A stretch of 64,000 bases of DNA from Bugula neritina (GCA_964035545.1 OZ037765.1:23748004-23812003), one strand, 5' to 3'; positions 50,801 to 63,873 are shown, numbered from the stretch's first letter. Notes: generated by a model from the sequence alone, not told the origin. Numbers and translations are program-made.

Positions 50801-52416
50801 GTACTGACTTTTTTTGATAAAGTCCTTCTAAAGTTTGGCACCACACTTTAGAACGGTTAATGTACAGAAATCATTATTTCTTTGGGAAATATAGTGTCTG
50901 TTATATTGTATGTATGATCAATTATTCAGCTTAATTTTATTCCAGATGGAGTTACATTTACATAGCTGGATTTACAGTACGTTCTGCTCATGGGTTACCC
51001 AAACATTTTTAAACCTGATTTAAAACCCCTTACAGTAAACTTTTTTTAGAAGATCATGTACCAATTATTTGTTCTTGTGAATTATAATCTTAACTAACGA
51101 ATAAGAAGAGAAATATTGTAATTATTTTAAACACACACTTGCAGAAATGTTCAATATTTTATTGAATTGAATTTGATACCCTATTTATTTAATGTGCATC
51201 ATTTTTTTATCAACATTAAAATGATATGTTAGATACAAGAGCCTTGTGTAAACTGAACTGGAGATAAAACTAGCTTTGGAGAAAAAAATTTAACTTGCAT
51301 GCTTATACTGCATTTTGTTTTTAGTAAAATGATTGGTATTTAATTACATAGGCTAAAGATTAGGCTATTACTTCATTTCCCTTGCTCTTCCCTTGCTGAT
51401 TAAATAACTTTCTACTGTCAACAATTCAAAATCTTTTAAATTAGTACTTTTTTTTATAGAAAATTTAAGAAAATTATTTCAAATTTTATGCTTTCAACAA
51501 ATAGTGATATTTTTATTAAAAATAGCATATAATAAATTTGTTCTCTATTTTCAATTTACAGAGGAGCTTTGCAGCACGATATCCCAGCTCTACATTGCTG
51601 GCTATGACACCACAAGTACCACACTCACCTGGGCTCTGCTGTTCCTCATCAACTACCCTCAGTATCAAGACAAAATTCATGAAGAAATCTGCAAGACTGT
51701 AGGTAAGCAAACTGCAGCACCAGCATGTTTGCAGAATATTGACTGCTTGTTGCATGGAGCTCTTGAATGGAGAATGGCTATGAGTTGAGTTTAGGTTCTA
51801 GTGAAGGTGTTTATTTTCCATTGTGGCTCAACTATATGTAGTTTCTTTCTTGCAGGTAGCAGAGTTGTCTGCTGGAAGGACCGGGTCAGCATGCACTACA
51901 CCCAAGGTTTTATTCAAGAGGTGTTGAGGTTTAGTGGGCTAACTGGATCAGCTCTATCACATGTATGCACAGCTGATACTGTCATACAGGGCCATTCTAT
52001 TCCTAAAGGTAGTCACTACTCATATCACTTCTACGAAATGTTTTACTCTGAATTCAGGATATGCAAATATCTTATATCTGCTGTTACTAGGTTGTCGAAT
52101 TATGGCAAATCTCTACAGTACATACCACGATGAAAGCGTGTTTCCAGAATCTTATTTGTTTAAACCGGAAAGATTTTTTAACTCAGATGGGGAGTTTGTA
52201 AAACCAACCGGCAAACAAATGTTGCCATTTAGTCTTGGCAAAAGAGCTTGTTTGGGAGAAGGGCTGGCCCGCACTGAGCTCTTCATGTTCCTCGTCAGCA
52301 TAGTGCAGCAGTTTTACTTTACTGCTGTCGGAGAGACTAAGTCAGCTGAAGAAGGAATAGATGTATTTACTCATTCGCCGTTGCCATTCAAATACACTTT
52401 CTGTGCTCGTGAATAA
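47813..52416 (+). CDS. Cytochrome P450, CYP2 clan
   Basis: This is a microsomal haem monooxygenase; the substrate cannot be inferred. Eight exons: 47813-48017, 48563-48727, 48853-48963, 49196-49404, 50367-50550, 51562-51702, 51856-52008 and 52091-52416. Total 1,494 nt, or 497 aa, full length for the family. There is an N-terminal membrane anchor (about residues 15-36), then the proline hinge YPPGPIPLPFIGN. Helix C has WKELR. The I helix has AGYDTT (304-309), the K helix ExxR is EVLR (360-363), and the haem loop is PFSLGKRACLGEG with thiolate Cys443. PERF is present (415-418). DDWKELRRQALTVFRDHGMG is typical of the CYP2 clan. Exon 4 uses the internal acceptor at 49195 because the upstream one gives a stop. 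All catalytic motifs are intact, so the gene should be functional. Intron 1 carries a long microsatellite. Confidence 0.93.
48233..48513. repeat. CATA/CATG tetranucleotide microsatellite
   Basis: Long (CATA)n runs with CATG interruptions, in P450 intron 1. A short unrelated stretch near 48427-48465 (AAGCATCTTAGTCTATGGCA) occurs twice, again at 48522. This shows a duplication of the array edge with its flank. Open frames on both strands here are low-complexity artefacts. Confidence 0.95.
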
Positions 52417-53278
52417 TTTGAAGAACACAGCTTCACTCTTATATAAACTGTGATACAATAATGCCATATAATTGTTTGCTCATTTTCTATAGTTTTATAA
52501 TGGTGTCATTGTATTTTTCTGTATGCATGTAAGCATAATATGTTACATATGAGCACTAAAACTAACTACCTAGTTTTGATCCAAATATATATATTTTTAC
52601 TGTTTATTTTTATTTACACCAGTAAAAAATATTCAATTTATGATTGAGTGGGAAGTTAAAAAATTATGCCCAAGATTTGGAATGGATAATTTTGGCATGT
52701 TGAGTGAAAATTGCAAGACTATGGGTATTAGTTGAGTCAACTGCAAAATACTCGATAGCTTATTTTGCTCTTCATAATCTCATCCTTACTTTATTCAGGA
52801 CCAGCCTTCTTAGTATTCAATATGATATATATAATTTATTGTATATATATGTAATTTATCATATATATATTTGTCATATATATATGAATAATTATATATC
52901 ATTTTTTTACCTTTAAAATTTAGCCAAATTGTGTCTCTCTATGTGAGCCACATGTATTCTTAAGAAAGTGTTGGAAGAATTTGTTCTCCTGTTTATCTTT
53001 TTAAAGCCTTTTATTAGCTTCTATGCAAGTAATATGATTTGTTTTAGTGCCATAGCTATTAATACACCTTTCAATAAAAATCACTAAATGATCGCCTTGA
53101 TTTATTGAAAATAACTTCTTTTCAAATGTGCTGTAGCAACTTCACAAAAAGCTAAACTGCTGTGAACACAGTTAATAAATATTATTTGCTGAAGTTATTA
53201 AAATTAATAGCGAACATATTTTATAAGCATTGTATTTAATACCAAATGATTTCATGAAAATCAATTGTCATTGAGTGC

Positions 53279-53284
53279 AATAAA
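53279..53284 (+). terminator. Candidate polyadenylation signal of P450
   Basis: AATAAA about 860 nt after the P450 stop. An earlier one near 53072 is equally possible. Confidence 0.4.
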
Positions 53285-53328
53285 ATATATGTTAAATTAA
53301 CCGAAAAGCAGAGTAGTGTAAGAAATAT

Positions 53329-53334
53329 TTTATT
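53329..53334 (-). terminator. Candidate polyadenylation signal of ATP6V1H
   Basis: AATAAA on the minus strand, about 130 nt past the ATP6V1H stop. Confidence 0.5.
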
Positions 53335-53466
53335 GCACATAAAATTACCAGAAAATAGTAGCAGCATATATAATAACATACATATTAAATATTAAAACAA
53401 AAGTTTCTTTTCTTGTCTTTCCCTCTCCTTGGTTAAAACTGTCGATGGTTAGAGCAGGCAGAATAT

Positions 53467-56400
53467 CTAAGCAGCAGTCTCTTGTATAGCCTTCCCTAAG
53501 TATTCCCTGTAATATAATATAGTCAAGTGTTCTATAAAATCAGTTAAAATTATTGTTGTTCAGTGCTCTATACATATATGTTTGTATTTGTAAAAAATAA
53601 TTTAAAGGCAATGTTTCTTGTGGAAAAAATTAGCTGCGTTTACTAGTAAAAAATTATAGAGTTCAAATTATTATAAATTTAAAATACGATATGAAAATAT
53701 GAGCAACTAGTAAGCCATATAAATGAAACAATATATTATATTAAAAAAGCTTTTTTACATCAGAAGGCAAGTATAATTGAAAGATTTAGGCTACGCAAAG
53801 TATAAATATACTGCAACAACTGGTTTTACTCTAGCTCAAACAGGAATTTAGACTCACCAATTATGCACCATCAGCTTCTGCACTGAGAGAAGAGCTTCGT
53901 ATCTCACGTTAGGATCTTCATGAGCCAGATGCTTCATGACAGCTTCTTTACCGCCAATTTGCTCCAACACACTAAAACAAACCAGCGTAAAATTTAGAAC
54001 ATTGAGTGTTTATAATATATAAGTAGACGACTTGTGTCATGATTTGGGGGATTTGTTGGGTTTAAATTTCTTGTATAACTCAATTTGGAAGATGGTTGTA
54101 CTAAAGTCTAAACAATGCGTTTTCAACATTCTACTTCTGTTAGAGACCTCAAACTTATAACTCCATACAATTTAAAATTAGCTTAAATGAATTTAACCTG
54201 TACATCTATTGAAAGGAAAAATAACATACTGTTTGCCTCTAGGATAATGTCTGACATATTCTCCGATATCATGAGCTGCTACAGACAGTATAAGGGGGTC
54301 GTGGTTGGAGTTGAGTAGGTGCACCAGAGTTCTACAACATATACATAAGATACAAATAATGAATACCAAGATGTATAATATAAATAGGTCAACACTGGGT
54401 ATCCGTTGACTTAAACTTATTCATAATAATACCTCAGTAACTCGTAGTTTTTCTCGTTCAATCTTATGGCATTTTCTCTCCAGAAACGAATTTCTTTATG
54501 AACAGGAGACCATTCCAATCTGCCAGACTTTATTTCCGTGACGTATTCATCAAACGAACTAAAATCAATGGCATAACTCTTACATGGTATCAAGTATTAC
54601 TATAACAAATGTATGTTGATAATAATCATAAATTTCATCCATATTTTCACAAGGTGACATCACATTTTGTAAATTTTAGCTGCTGTACGAAAGTTTTTAA
54701 TGGCAACAGCGTATAGAAAAACTTGTCTTGGAGATATAAAAAAGTGTTTATAGACCAAAGAAGCTTCACATGTAGGATATACTCAACTAGTATGCCTCTA
54801 AAATATTCACATAGCTAACCTGAGATCCTGAACACTGGTCTCTAGAAACTCGGACAAGAACTTTATGTCATCAACAACGTCTTCATCCTCAAACTTCTTG
54901 TCAGTAAGAATTTCCAGTTGTTTGATCAACTTGCACTGCACCATGGAGAGGGCATTCTGTTGCTTTGTCTGCGTCTCTTCTGGTTTCTCCAGAAGGTTCT
55001 ACAGTAAAACAGACTCAGTTCAATTTACCAGACACTTGAAAATCTGACATTCAATATTTACAGAATATAAAATAGTTAATGCCCACACTTATATGACTGG
55101 CTAGATTGCCAACTATTGACATGCAACACATTTGAAACTTACCCTGTAGGTTGCTAAAATAATTCTCAACACCTTTTCTTTGACAGCCTCACTGAGAATG
55201 TCGGCCAAAATTGGAATCAGGTTGTACCTATCAGTCATGAAAACATGAATTCATAATCATACTAAAGTTTTTACTAAAAATGCATATTGTTCATGTATAT
55301 GTAATTCAAACTAGCAACTGATGACGATCTTTAAAAAAAAATAGAAATATCCGTACAAACTACTAAACTTATGAGCCAACAGAAAACTCAACTAACCTCT
55401 AGCCCTGTTAGTGAATTTGCACTGCATAGTTTATAAAACTGAATGCTTTTAAAAAGGATTTATATGCAAAGAGTAAACACATAATCAAAGTGAATAAAGA
55501 AATAGATAGAACCACGGAGACAAATCTATTAAACCTACCTTTCAAGTCTGGATGAAATGTCTTCATTGAAAGTCAAGCACCAGAGACAGAATGTCAGCTG
55601 GTACTGCAGCTGGAAGCCAACTCTACTTGACAGCACATTAACTATGCTGTAAATAGACAGCACAAGCAAGTGTGCAGAGGGTTTCTGATCTGAGAATAAC
55701 TTGTTGTTTTTTTATAAAAATTATTAGCAAAGTTACCTCATAAATAGAACACATATCATGGTCATAACCAACACATCAAATACTATTTGTGTTATTAATG
55801 ATTAGAAGCAGCTACGAGCTTCCAAAAATATTTTTCCATAATTTTACACTAGCTACACATATTATATAGATGGCCTCCTAACTTTATTTTTTAGTGAAAA
55901 TTTCATTTTATGTGAAACAATTTAAAATAGTAATAAAGTTTATCCAGATATTTAACTAGTGTTTCAAACAATTATGCAACAAATATATGTGATTATATAA
56001 AACAGTGCATTTTGCAGAATACACTCACGCACTGACTCCATCAATCTCAAAGAAAACCTTCCGATAGCCATCTATTCTGAGTAGAATTTGTAGGCATCTG
56101 CATACACTCTGTGTGTAATCATTATTCTACAGGAAAAATGAAAGTTTGATTATATAATACAATATGTAGTAGAATATACACAACTAAACATCAAGTTTGA
56201 GCAGCCATAAATTATAGAATGGGAGTCATCTAAATAAACTTAGATCCTGGCTTTACTTAAGTTGAAATGAATCTAGGTTAATAATTAAATTTGACTGATT
56301 TGTCTCATTCTTTGACGGCATTTTAGTAAACATCTTTAATATGTGCAGATAAATTTATCATTTGCTTTTGAAATTGCTCTAATATGCTCTGAAAGCAAAC

Positions 56401-57981
56401 CTGGGTGAATATTCACGTAATCTAACAAGCACATGTAGTGTGCTTCAACTTGGGGCACAGCGAGCAGCATATACTTACTGGAATTCTAAGCTGATCCCTC
56501 AGCCATGTGACATAAATATGTTGATTTTGTTCATCCATACTATCTTTACCCCAACACGCCATTTTAGTTATAATGGCGCTAGCCTATAACATAAAGTTTA
56601 TCAAATAATAGTCAAAAGGCATTTCCCCGAAGCTAATCATACTAATATTGTACAACAGCATTAAATTAATATACACACAGGTGTAGCATAAAAAAGATTG
56701 TTTAGCATATACCTGTACATGTAATCACAAGCCCTTGCAGGACACCCCGCATTTCAAATATATGAAACATAAAACTTCTTATAATATATGTGAGACATGT
56801 TCTACACACATGTATACTTTGTAACATCACTACACATATAGCCACTAAATACACAGAGCTGGTGGCTATTACTGTACTAACCTGGTTTACAATAAATCCA
56901 TCACTTCGAGTGAGTAAAGTAAAATATCCAGTCCAAGGGGATTCTTTAACAGACATGGCGTAATTTTTAAACATTTCTACTCGACTATGATCTTCAATGA
57001 TCAAGTCGTCAATCATCACCAGAAGGTACTGTATCGTCTGGTCCTTTGCGATGTGCTGAATCAGCTTGTAGAACGTTTTAGCAGCCTGATGAAAAAATAA
57101 CTTCATAAAAATAATGAGCAGTCAATAAGTTTTCACTGCAGTAATCTAAAACCTTCGACTTATTCCCTCTAAACAAAAAATCACTACTGTGAAACAAGTA
57201 TTGTACTTCCTCATAAAATACTGATTGTGATGTTTGCTATGAACATTATACAGTCAAAGATTTTCAGCAGCTTCTAGATCAGAGTGTATACAGATTAGCT
57301 ACAAGGTAGCTATCATAGCAGCTAAGCAATCAAACTCCACATCATAGTGGTGAATATCAGAATAATCTCTAGTATGAAATTACCAACCAGATCAGAGTTG
57401 TTCCTTAGATACAGAGCCCTTGATTCGGCGTCACTACTCGCAAAGTCTAGTCGAGTAATTACTCCATACTCCTCCAGGCTGATCATCTGACCCCTTAGAT
57501 ACAACAGTTACGAGAATATATGCTGAATAACATTTAATTTTAGATTTTACATCTATCACAATTTTCTAGTAGTTGCTAATAAATAAACTAAAGTAAAACA
57601 TAAACACAGCAAATTGTTGCACAAATTAATATAAAACAATAAATTATTATGTAAAACCATAGACAGAAAAGTATTATGTAAAATAGACTGCTGAAACTAA
57701 AATTCTATACTAAGAAGTTTAACAAACCTGCTAATAAGTGAAGAATGCAGATGTGATGTTACATGATTTGTTTGAACTAGTCAACATATATAATTTTAAA
57801 ATATTAGAAATATTTAGTTTATTAAAGAAAACTAAAAATGCCATGATGCACATGAAACAGTAAAAATCGCCAGATTGACTGAGCAAACTAAAACTTACTG
57901 CTTGTAAGACTGCCAATTGACTCTGTTACTTCGGACTTCTGCCGCCTTCAATTGAAGCGGACTGGTTACACCACCACCCAT
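53467..57981 (-). CDS. ATP6V1H: V-type proton ATPase subunit H
   Basis: Subunit H is a regulatory subunit of the V1 sector of the vacuolar proton pump. It is needed for activity and silences free V1. Twelve exons: 57981-57899, 57493-57388, 57085-56882, 56583-56479, 56126-56029, 55646-55539, 55227-55143, 54998-54820, 54558-54433, 54331-54230, 53971-53858 and 53506-53467. Total 1,350 nt, or 449 aa (human 483). The fold is HEAT/armadillo-like throughout. Characteristic blocks are [20 protein letters not shown] near the start, [18 protein letters not shown] in the middle, [19 protein letters not shown], then [17 protein letters not shown] and [20 protein letters not shown] near the C-terminus. 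All phases agree. The N-terminus MGGGV is shorter than in vertebrates. A 3' splice site (CCACTATTTATAG) ends 5 nt before the ATG. Confidence 0.96.
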
Positions 57982-58499
57982 CAAAGCTATAAATAGTGGA
58001 ATACTGACAAAAATCTAATAGAAATATACTCAATCACAATATAAAGCATTGCTTACCATTAAACTAATATAAACATATATTTATTTATAAAAATATTTAT
58101 AAGTCACCAACTATTGGAGGTAAGTTGCTTAGTTTGCTATTAATCGATAGAGTAATCACTATATTTGAGATTCTGAAAACTAAAACAAATTTAGAGGAAG
58201 CAGAGTATTTTTACTTAGTAGATATATTACCAAGCATTCAAGTAATTTTAAGCAATCATTAAAATAATGTCAGATATGCAGCAGTTGTTCCCATTGGTGG
58301 CTTTAAAATTTACTATTTAATCACAATAATATCTTTTTATAATCATGTAATATTTATAGTACAGCTAATAACCTTATTGAAAATTATTATGTCTATTTGA
58401 CAGTGAGAATCATAGTCATAAATAAGATGACGAATGATTACGGTAACTTACATTTTACTTGCTAATTTTCAATTGTAAAATAACAATATTATCAAATGT

Positions 58500-59880
58500 T
58501 ATGGTATGGCATTGAATTCTTTTATCCTGTTTTCCAGTCTCTAACATAGTATACTTGATGTTCACTCATTATATTACTACCAGCATGTCAGCAGAAGTAA
58601 AATATAATCATCATCATTCTACATTATTATTATATAACTAAGAAAGAACATAATGTTAGGAATACCCTACAAAATATTAATGTTAAAATATAGACTAATA
58701 GACCTAAAATTAAATGACGTGGCTAATACTAAATTCAGTAACTCAAAAACTTTCAATCATAATAATATAACTAATAATTATAACTATGATAACATGACAA
58801 TAACATAAAATAAAAACACAAATTCCATTAGTATTATTTATACTAAAAACAAATTGATAATGAATATCAAATTCAATATCCTAGATTATGGGTATTTAAT
58901 GTAATTACTATTAGCATTAGCCATTACTTAATCTTATTGAAATTGAATTGAAATATATTTAAATTAACAACTAATTTAAACAATTTAACAATTTAACAAC
59001 AATTTAAACAACTAAAACTACACACAAACTCAAAATAAAAATTAAAAATCTAACTTTAACTTTAAGCAATAAAATGTATAATTTAATTATACCAATACTA
59101 TTAGATTTAATCATAACATTATAGTTATAATGATGATTATGAAGTGATTCTGATAATGATTCAGCTTAACTTTACCAGAACATCAATTTTGAATATTCAA
59201 TTGCATTAATATGTGCTTACTAATCATTATAATAATGCATATATAATATATACATAAACTATAAATATTATAATACTAATACTATTACTAACAGTAATAG
59301 CAAATGCAATTTTAATTTAACTAAAAGTTTCATTGTAAAACTTAAACTAGAAAACAAAAGCAAAAGACCAATTTTATCTATAGCTTCAACTTGAGTACAA
59401 CATCAACTTTAATATTAACTGCAAGTGTAATTACTCTAATTATAATAATTAATAACAATAACCCTATCAACAGACAACATGAACATTAAAACTGAACAGT
59501 TCATAAATATTATAAATATAATTATTCCCCAATACAAAAATGGATAAAACAAGACTAAAAGACTATAAGTATAACTAATAGGTAAAATTTACCATATATA
59601 TTTAATTCCATTCAATAATTGTTATTCATATTGTAATTGTGGTGTACTTTTAGTTTTACTTTTAGTTTTACATTCACTTTCAGATTGAGATTGATCATTT
59701 TGGACAAACCTGTTTTGCTAATTACATCATTCTCAACCAGATTCGAAGTGCCACCCGCAGGCATTGTTAAAATATCAATCACACAATATTCCAATTTAAT
59801 CTTAATTGAAAGCCCAGAGGTAACAATAAGTATAACACCAATCTGATTTTATCAATGTTATTGCAAGTGTTATACTTATA
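58500..59880. repeat. Degenerate hexamer array with TTTAGT/TTTTAC run
   Basis: AATAATATAACTAATAATTA and ATACTAATACTATTACTAAC strings dominate. Near 59645 there is a cleaner period-12 run (TTTTAGTTTTACTTTTAGTT). A short hairpin of ATAAGTATAACAC and its complement occurs at about 59827-59880. Confidence 0.7.
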
Positions 59881-60249
59881 TTCCAAAAATTGACAAAATC
59901 TTCACAAATATCATGTGACTTCAACATCCGGTATAGCAAGATGTTGCTAGAGCTCGCGAGTCAAAAAATGTATCGGCAATGTTTCAAAAGTAAATATAGC
60001 GATTACGATATTTTTGAAGACTGCTTTTTCTTATATTATCTTTCGCGTTTCAATTTCGTTTGTTTCCATTCTGCTTCCCGTCGAGGTCCCTTGCATCAGA
60101 GTGATATTCTCATTCATATTGATATTGTTACATTATTAATATTATTGTATTTTTATACCATTTAACCCTGAACCTTGCATCAGAGTAACCGGTTCTTGTT
60201 CATATTATTTTGCTTTGAATAAGAATTATAATCATAGTGTATTTTCATC

Positions 60250-60910
60250 TATAATCATTACTTGACGTGTGAACCTTAGGCTTATTACTTAATAACTTAT
60301 ACTTATAGTTATTGGTTATTAGTTATTACTTATAGTTATTACTTATTAGTTATTACTTATTAGTTATTACTTATTAGTTATTAGTTAATGTAATACTATT
60401 ACTATTAGTTATTATTAATAATATTATTAACAATCACTGTGACAATCACAATGAGTATGACGTTAGACAGTCATTATGATTATGACTGTATTGAAGTGCA
60501 ATGTGTTAACAGTTAGTGTATTTATAATTTTAGTCAGCTATCACTCAATCAGTTGCACTATCAACTATGTCCATAGGCATCCGCATAGACTTTTACTTTT
60601 AGTAGTACTATACTCAGTGCTGTATTAGTAGTATCAGTATTGGTATTAGTGTAAGCAGTAGAGTATACACTTACTCTCAGTTACAGTGTACACTATTACT
60701 ATATGTTATAGTAATAGTATAACTATTACTATTAGTTTTAGTATACGAATCGTTATAGTGATATTAATAGTAATGCTAATATTAAGAGTAAGTAATAGTA
60801 ATACAATATAAATATACTCTAGACTCTAAGCCTAAAGTCTATTATGAGTCTTTAAAAGTAAGTCTATAGTGATAGTCTAAGTCATAACTAATGTAATAAG
60901 AATAATAATA
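60250..60910. repeat. Hexamer array with 14-bp tandem repeat
   Basis: The unit AGTTATTACTTATT repeats head to tail at about 60319-60390. It is followed by degenerate GTAATACTATTACTATTAGT sequence and AGTAATAGTAATACAATATA. It lies between the ATP6V1H and SLC25A32 starts. Confidence 0.75.
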
Positions 60911-61432
60911 ACTAATATCAATTGTTTATTGGATTTATTTTCGGAAAGCATAGTAATTGATAAGCAATTGCTTAAGCATAAGACTAAGCAATATTAAATT
61001 CAATTTAAGCATTAATATGAACAATTAATGATTTATAATTATTATTTTCAAATTTATCATAATTATTAATAATTAAATATAATACTTATATTTATATTGG
61101 GTTTATTAAGTTGTATTATTTTGAAATCACCATGGATTATAAAGTTTCATTATTTCAGGTGTTATTAGCCTGCACATGTAGATTGGTTATTAAGTAGCAC
61201 CTTTCAGAAGCTCTGCTGGGAAGTGGTTATTCTGACTTCATCATACTGTTGAGAATGGTCAGTCTTAGTATTTTATGATAAACTAAAAACGCTTACTGCT
61301 TAGATTTACTTTAGTAAAATTAGCAAGTTTGCTGTTATAAAAGTTTATTCTGATATCTTTATATATATTTTTTGCAGACAACAAAAGTTCTACTACAAAA
61401 TCAATAGACTTTAAAACTTTACTTAATTCAAT

Positions 61433-63873
61433 ATGTCTTTAATGAAAATTTCCGACATCAAGTTTGATCATCTATTCGCTGGAATATGTGGAGGAGTTGT
61501 CTCAACAGGCCTTTTACATCCTTTGGATTTGGTTAAAATCCGCCTGCAAGGTAAGTGTTGTATATATAAATTATCTTACTCTGTAATAGCAAAAGCTTGA
61601 TAGTATTTCTACTAAAGTGTAGTCTTATTGGAAAAGATTTTTTCAGCCATTTTATAAATACAGTAATTTTTTTCTTGAAGCAGAAAGGGACATCTGTATG
61701 CATAAATTGATGTTTGTTGTTGAATTTGTGTTGTAATTTAGAAGTTTGATTAATCATTTTTTTATCAGTATAGCGTTTTTTATCATTGAGCTTGATTTTT
61801 TTATACTCACAAAAATGGTCAAACATTATGTTTTGTGTATGTTTAACCAGTGTTTCATCACTAAATAGTGTAATAGCTTAATATATTTTACAGTCAATGA
61901 TGGTGATGCCAGCCGACCAACTTACAAAGGAATTGTAGACTGCAGCAGGCAGTTGTACAGATCCTCTGGGGTTAGAGTGTTCTATCAAGGTGTGGTTCCC
62001 AATATATGGGGAGCAGGTCTTTCGTGGGGTTTCTATTTTTTTTTGTGAGTATATATTAGTTTTTCAGCACAAAGTCTTCTGGTGATAAAGACGTTGACTG
62101 CTTATTAGATTTGAATATTATTTTGTTGATGAAGACTGTTGCATATGAGTGTCTAAACATAGTACTATATTTGTTGACTGTTTGATAAATGTGTACGCAT
62201 TGTTAATTGATTTTGCTGATATGTTTTAGTTATAATAATATTAAAATGTATATGCAAGACACTGACTCCAAGAAGTCCCTTAGTGCTATGAGTCATATGT
62301 TGGCAGCAGCTGAATCAGGTGTGTGACAGTACTAATACTCTCAGTTTACAGCTTGTGTGTAGCTGACTATATGCATGACATTTACATGTGGGTGTGTGCA
62401 GGTGGCTATCTGCATGACATCGACATGAGGTTGTGTGCAGACGGACATGCTAGTTTGAATACCAACATCACTACTTCCTACAGGTGTCCTTACACTGGCT
62501 CTCACCAACCCTATCTGGGTGGCTAAAACTAGAATGTGTCTGCAATATGAGAATACGGCTGTGTCGAGTAGAGACTACTCAAGTTTAGCTCGAGTTCTAT
62601 TAAACATTTGGAAGCAGGAAGGCATTAGAGGTTTTTACAAGGTCAGTTGTTAAGTTTTTTTTAGATATCCATTGGCCAATTACACAAATTTTTACATTTC
62701 CTTGACTTCGAAAGTCCTAATAATTACAAATCGTAATCGAATGAGCTCGTTTGGGGATTTTGTTGGAGAAAAGTTATATTCAAGTATTTGAAGCAACTTC
62801 ATACTTTCAAATTTTTAATTATATTTTCAGTTTATTTCAATTTTTTATGATAAGTTCTTGAATTTTCTGCTGAAAGGTTTTATATATTTTTACTCAAATA
62901 GTCTAACTAAAGCTTTACTAAACTATAGGAGATTATAGGTCATATTTCTATATTTTGTAGGGCTTTATTCCTGGTATATTTGGTGTATCACATGGTGCTC
63001 TACAATTCATGTCTTATGAAGAGTTGAAGAAATTGTACTTCTCTCATTATAATCTTCCAGTAGACACAAGACTGGTATGTACTCACCTTGTCACACGTTT
63101 GTTGCTTTTCTCACATCTTTTTAAAAGTTGGTTAACAAGATTTTTCTGTCCATTTCTTTTGATGAGAAAAACTTGACGATCATTTAGTGTTTTATTGTTG
63201 TTGTATGTAGCTGATATAAATGCACGGAATGTTAAAAGGTACACTTTCTCAAGTCATTCACTCATGTCACTTGAATATAATACTCAACATTTTTCTCTCA
63301 AGGCTTTTATGTCTTTCATTCTACTTATATACAATATGCAAGCACATGCATTAATTTTTACACTGATCTTGTATGTTCTGATCATTAGCAATATCATACG
63401 CTATCAACTTTGTTTGGCTATTAAGTTATCAACAATTGTACAGACGTCTCATACCACAAGTGTATCTAACTATTTATTGCACTTGGTTTTGAATACTGAA
63501 GTATGGTATGCTAGTACTAGCCCAAGACCTAAACCCTATCTCTATCAGTATTGATTGCATGTAATACCCTGTGCAATAAAACTTTAGGTTTAAAATAATG
63601 TAAATTATAATGTTAATAGTAAAGATAGTTTTGAAGGATGCAATTTTTTAAGAACTACTCTCCAGTGATTTGTTGATACCAATGGGTCCCATCACATATG
63701 CTAACACAGTTGTTATATTGTTTATAGGGGCCTCTAGAGTACATTACTTTTGCCGCCATCTCAAAAATGTTTGCTGTTGTTACAACATATCCGTATCAAG
63801 TTGTGAGGTCTCGCCTGCAAGACCAACACAGACAGTACAGCGGAGTAATGAATGTTGTGACACAAACCTACCG
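61433..63873 (+). CDS. SLC25A32: Mitochondrial folate/FAD carrier SLC25A32 (partial, 3' end outside window)
   Basis: This is an inner-membrane carrier of the SLC25 family. SLC25A32 moves folate and/or FAD into mitochondria. Six exons are present: 61433-61550, 61894-62044, 62230-62318, 62484-62641, 62961-63074 and 63728-63873. They total 776 nt, the first 258 residues of about 310. All three repeats show the carrier signature: [11 protein letters not shown] (from Pro30), [13 protein letters not shown] and [13 protein letters not shown]. The block [20 protein letters not shown] and the block [20 protein letters not shown] are specific to the SLC25A32/FLX1 group. The last exon ends in phase 2 at donor GTAGTT. 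The third repeat's end (expected to begin RKEG) is past 64000. The open frame at 63195-63554 lies in intron 5 and is not coding. Confidence 0.94.

Larger units (their letters stand above)
52417..53466. other. Convergent intergenic region P450/ATP6V1H
   Basis: Contains the P450 3'UTR and the ATP6V1H 3'UTR, plus a TATATA-rich patch at 52825-52900. AATAAA hexamers of the two genes are only about 45 bp apart (53279 plus and 53329 minus), so the transcripts may nearly meet or overlap. No other feature seen. Confidence 0.6.
57982..61432. promoter_or_regulatory. ATP6V1H/SLC25A32 divergent intergenic region
   Basis: About 3.45 kb between divergent starts, mostly filled by hexamer-type arrays. A 3' splice site (ATATATTTTTTGCAG) at 61377 ends 55 nt before the SLC25A32 ATG. 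The 91-codon frame at 59890-60165 lies in a short stretch of more ordinary composition but has no recognisable domain. Promoters not identified. Confidence 0.5.

Noticed and set aside
59890-60165. 91-codon plus frame between ATP6V1H and SLC25A32
   Set aside because: No domain, no splice support and no homology recognised. Noted only as a stretch of more ordinary composition.
63195-63554. 119-codon frame in SLC25A32
   Set aside because: It lies between carrier exons 5 and 6, which join in phase without it, and shows no carrier motif.
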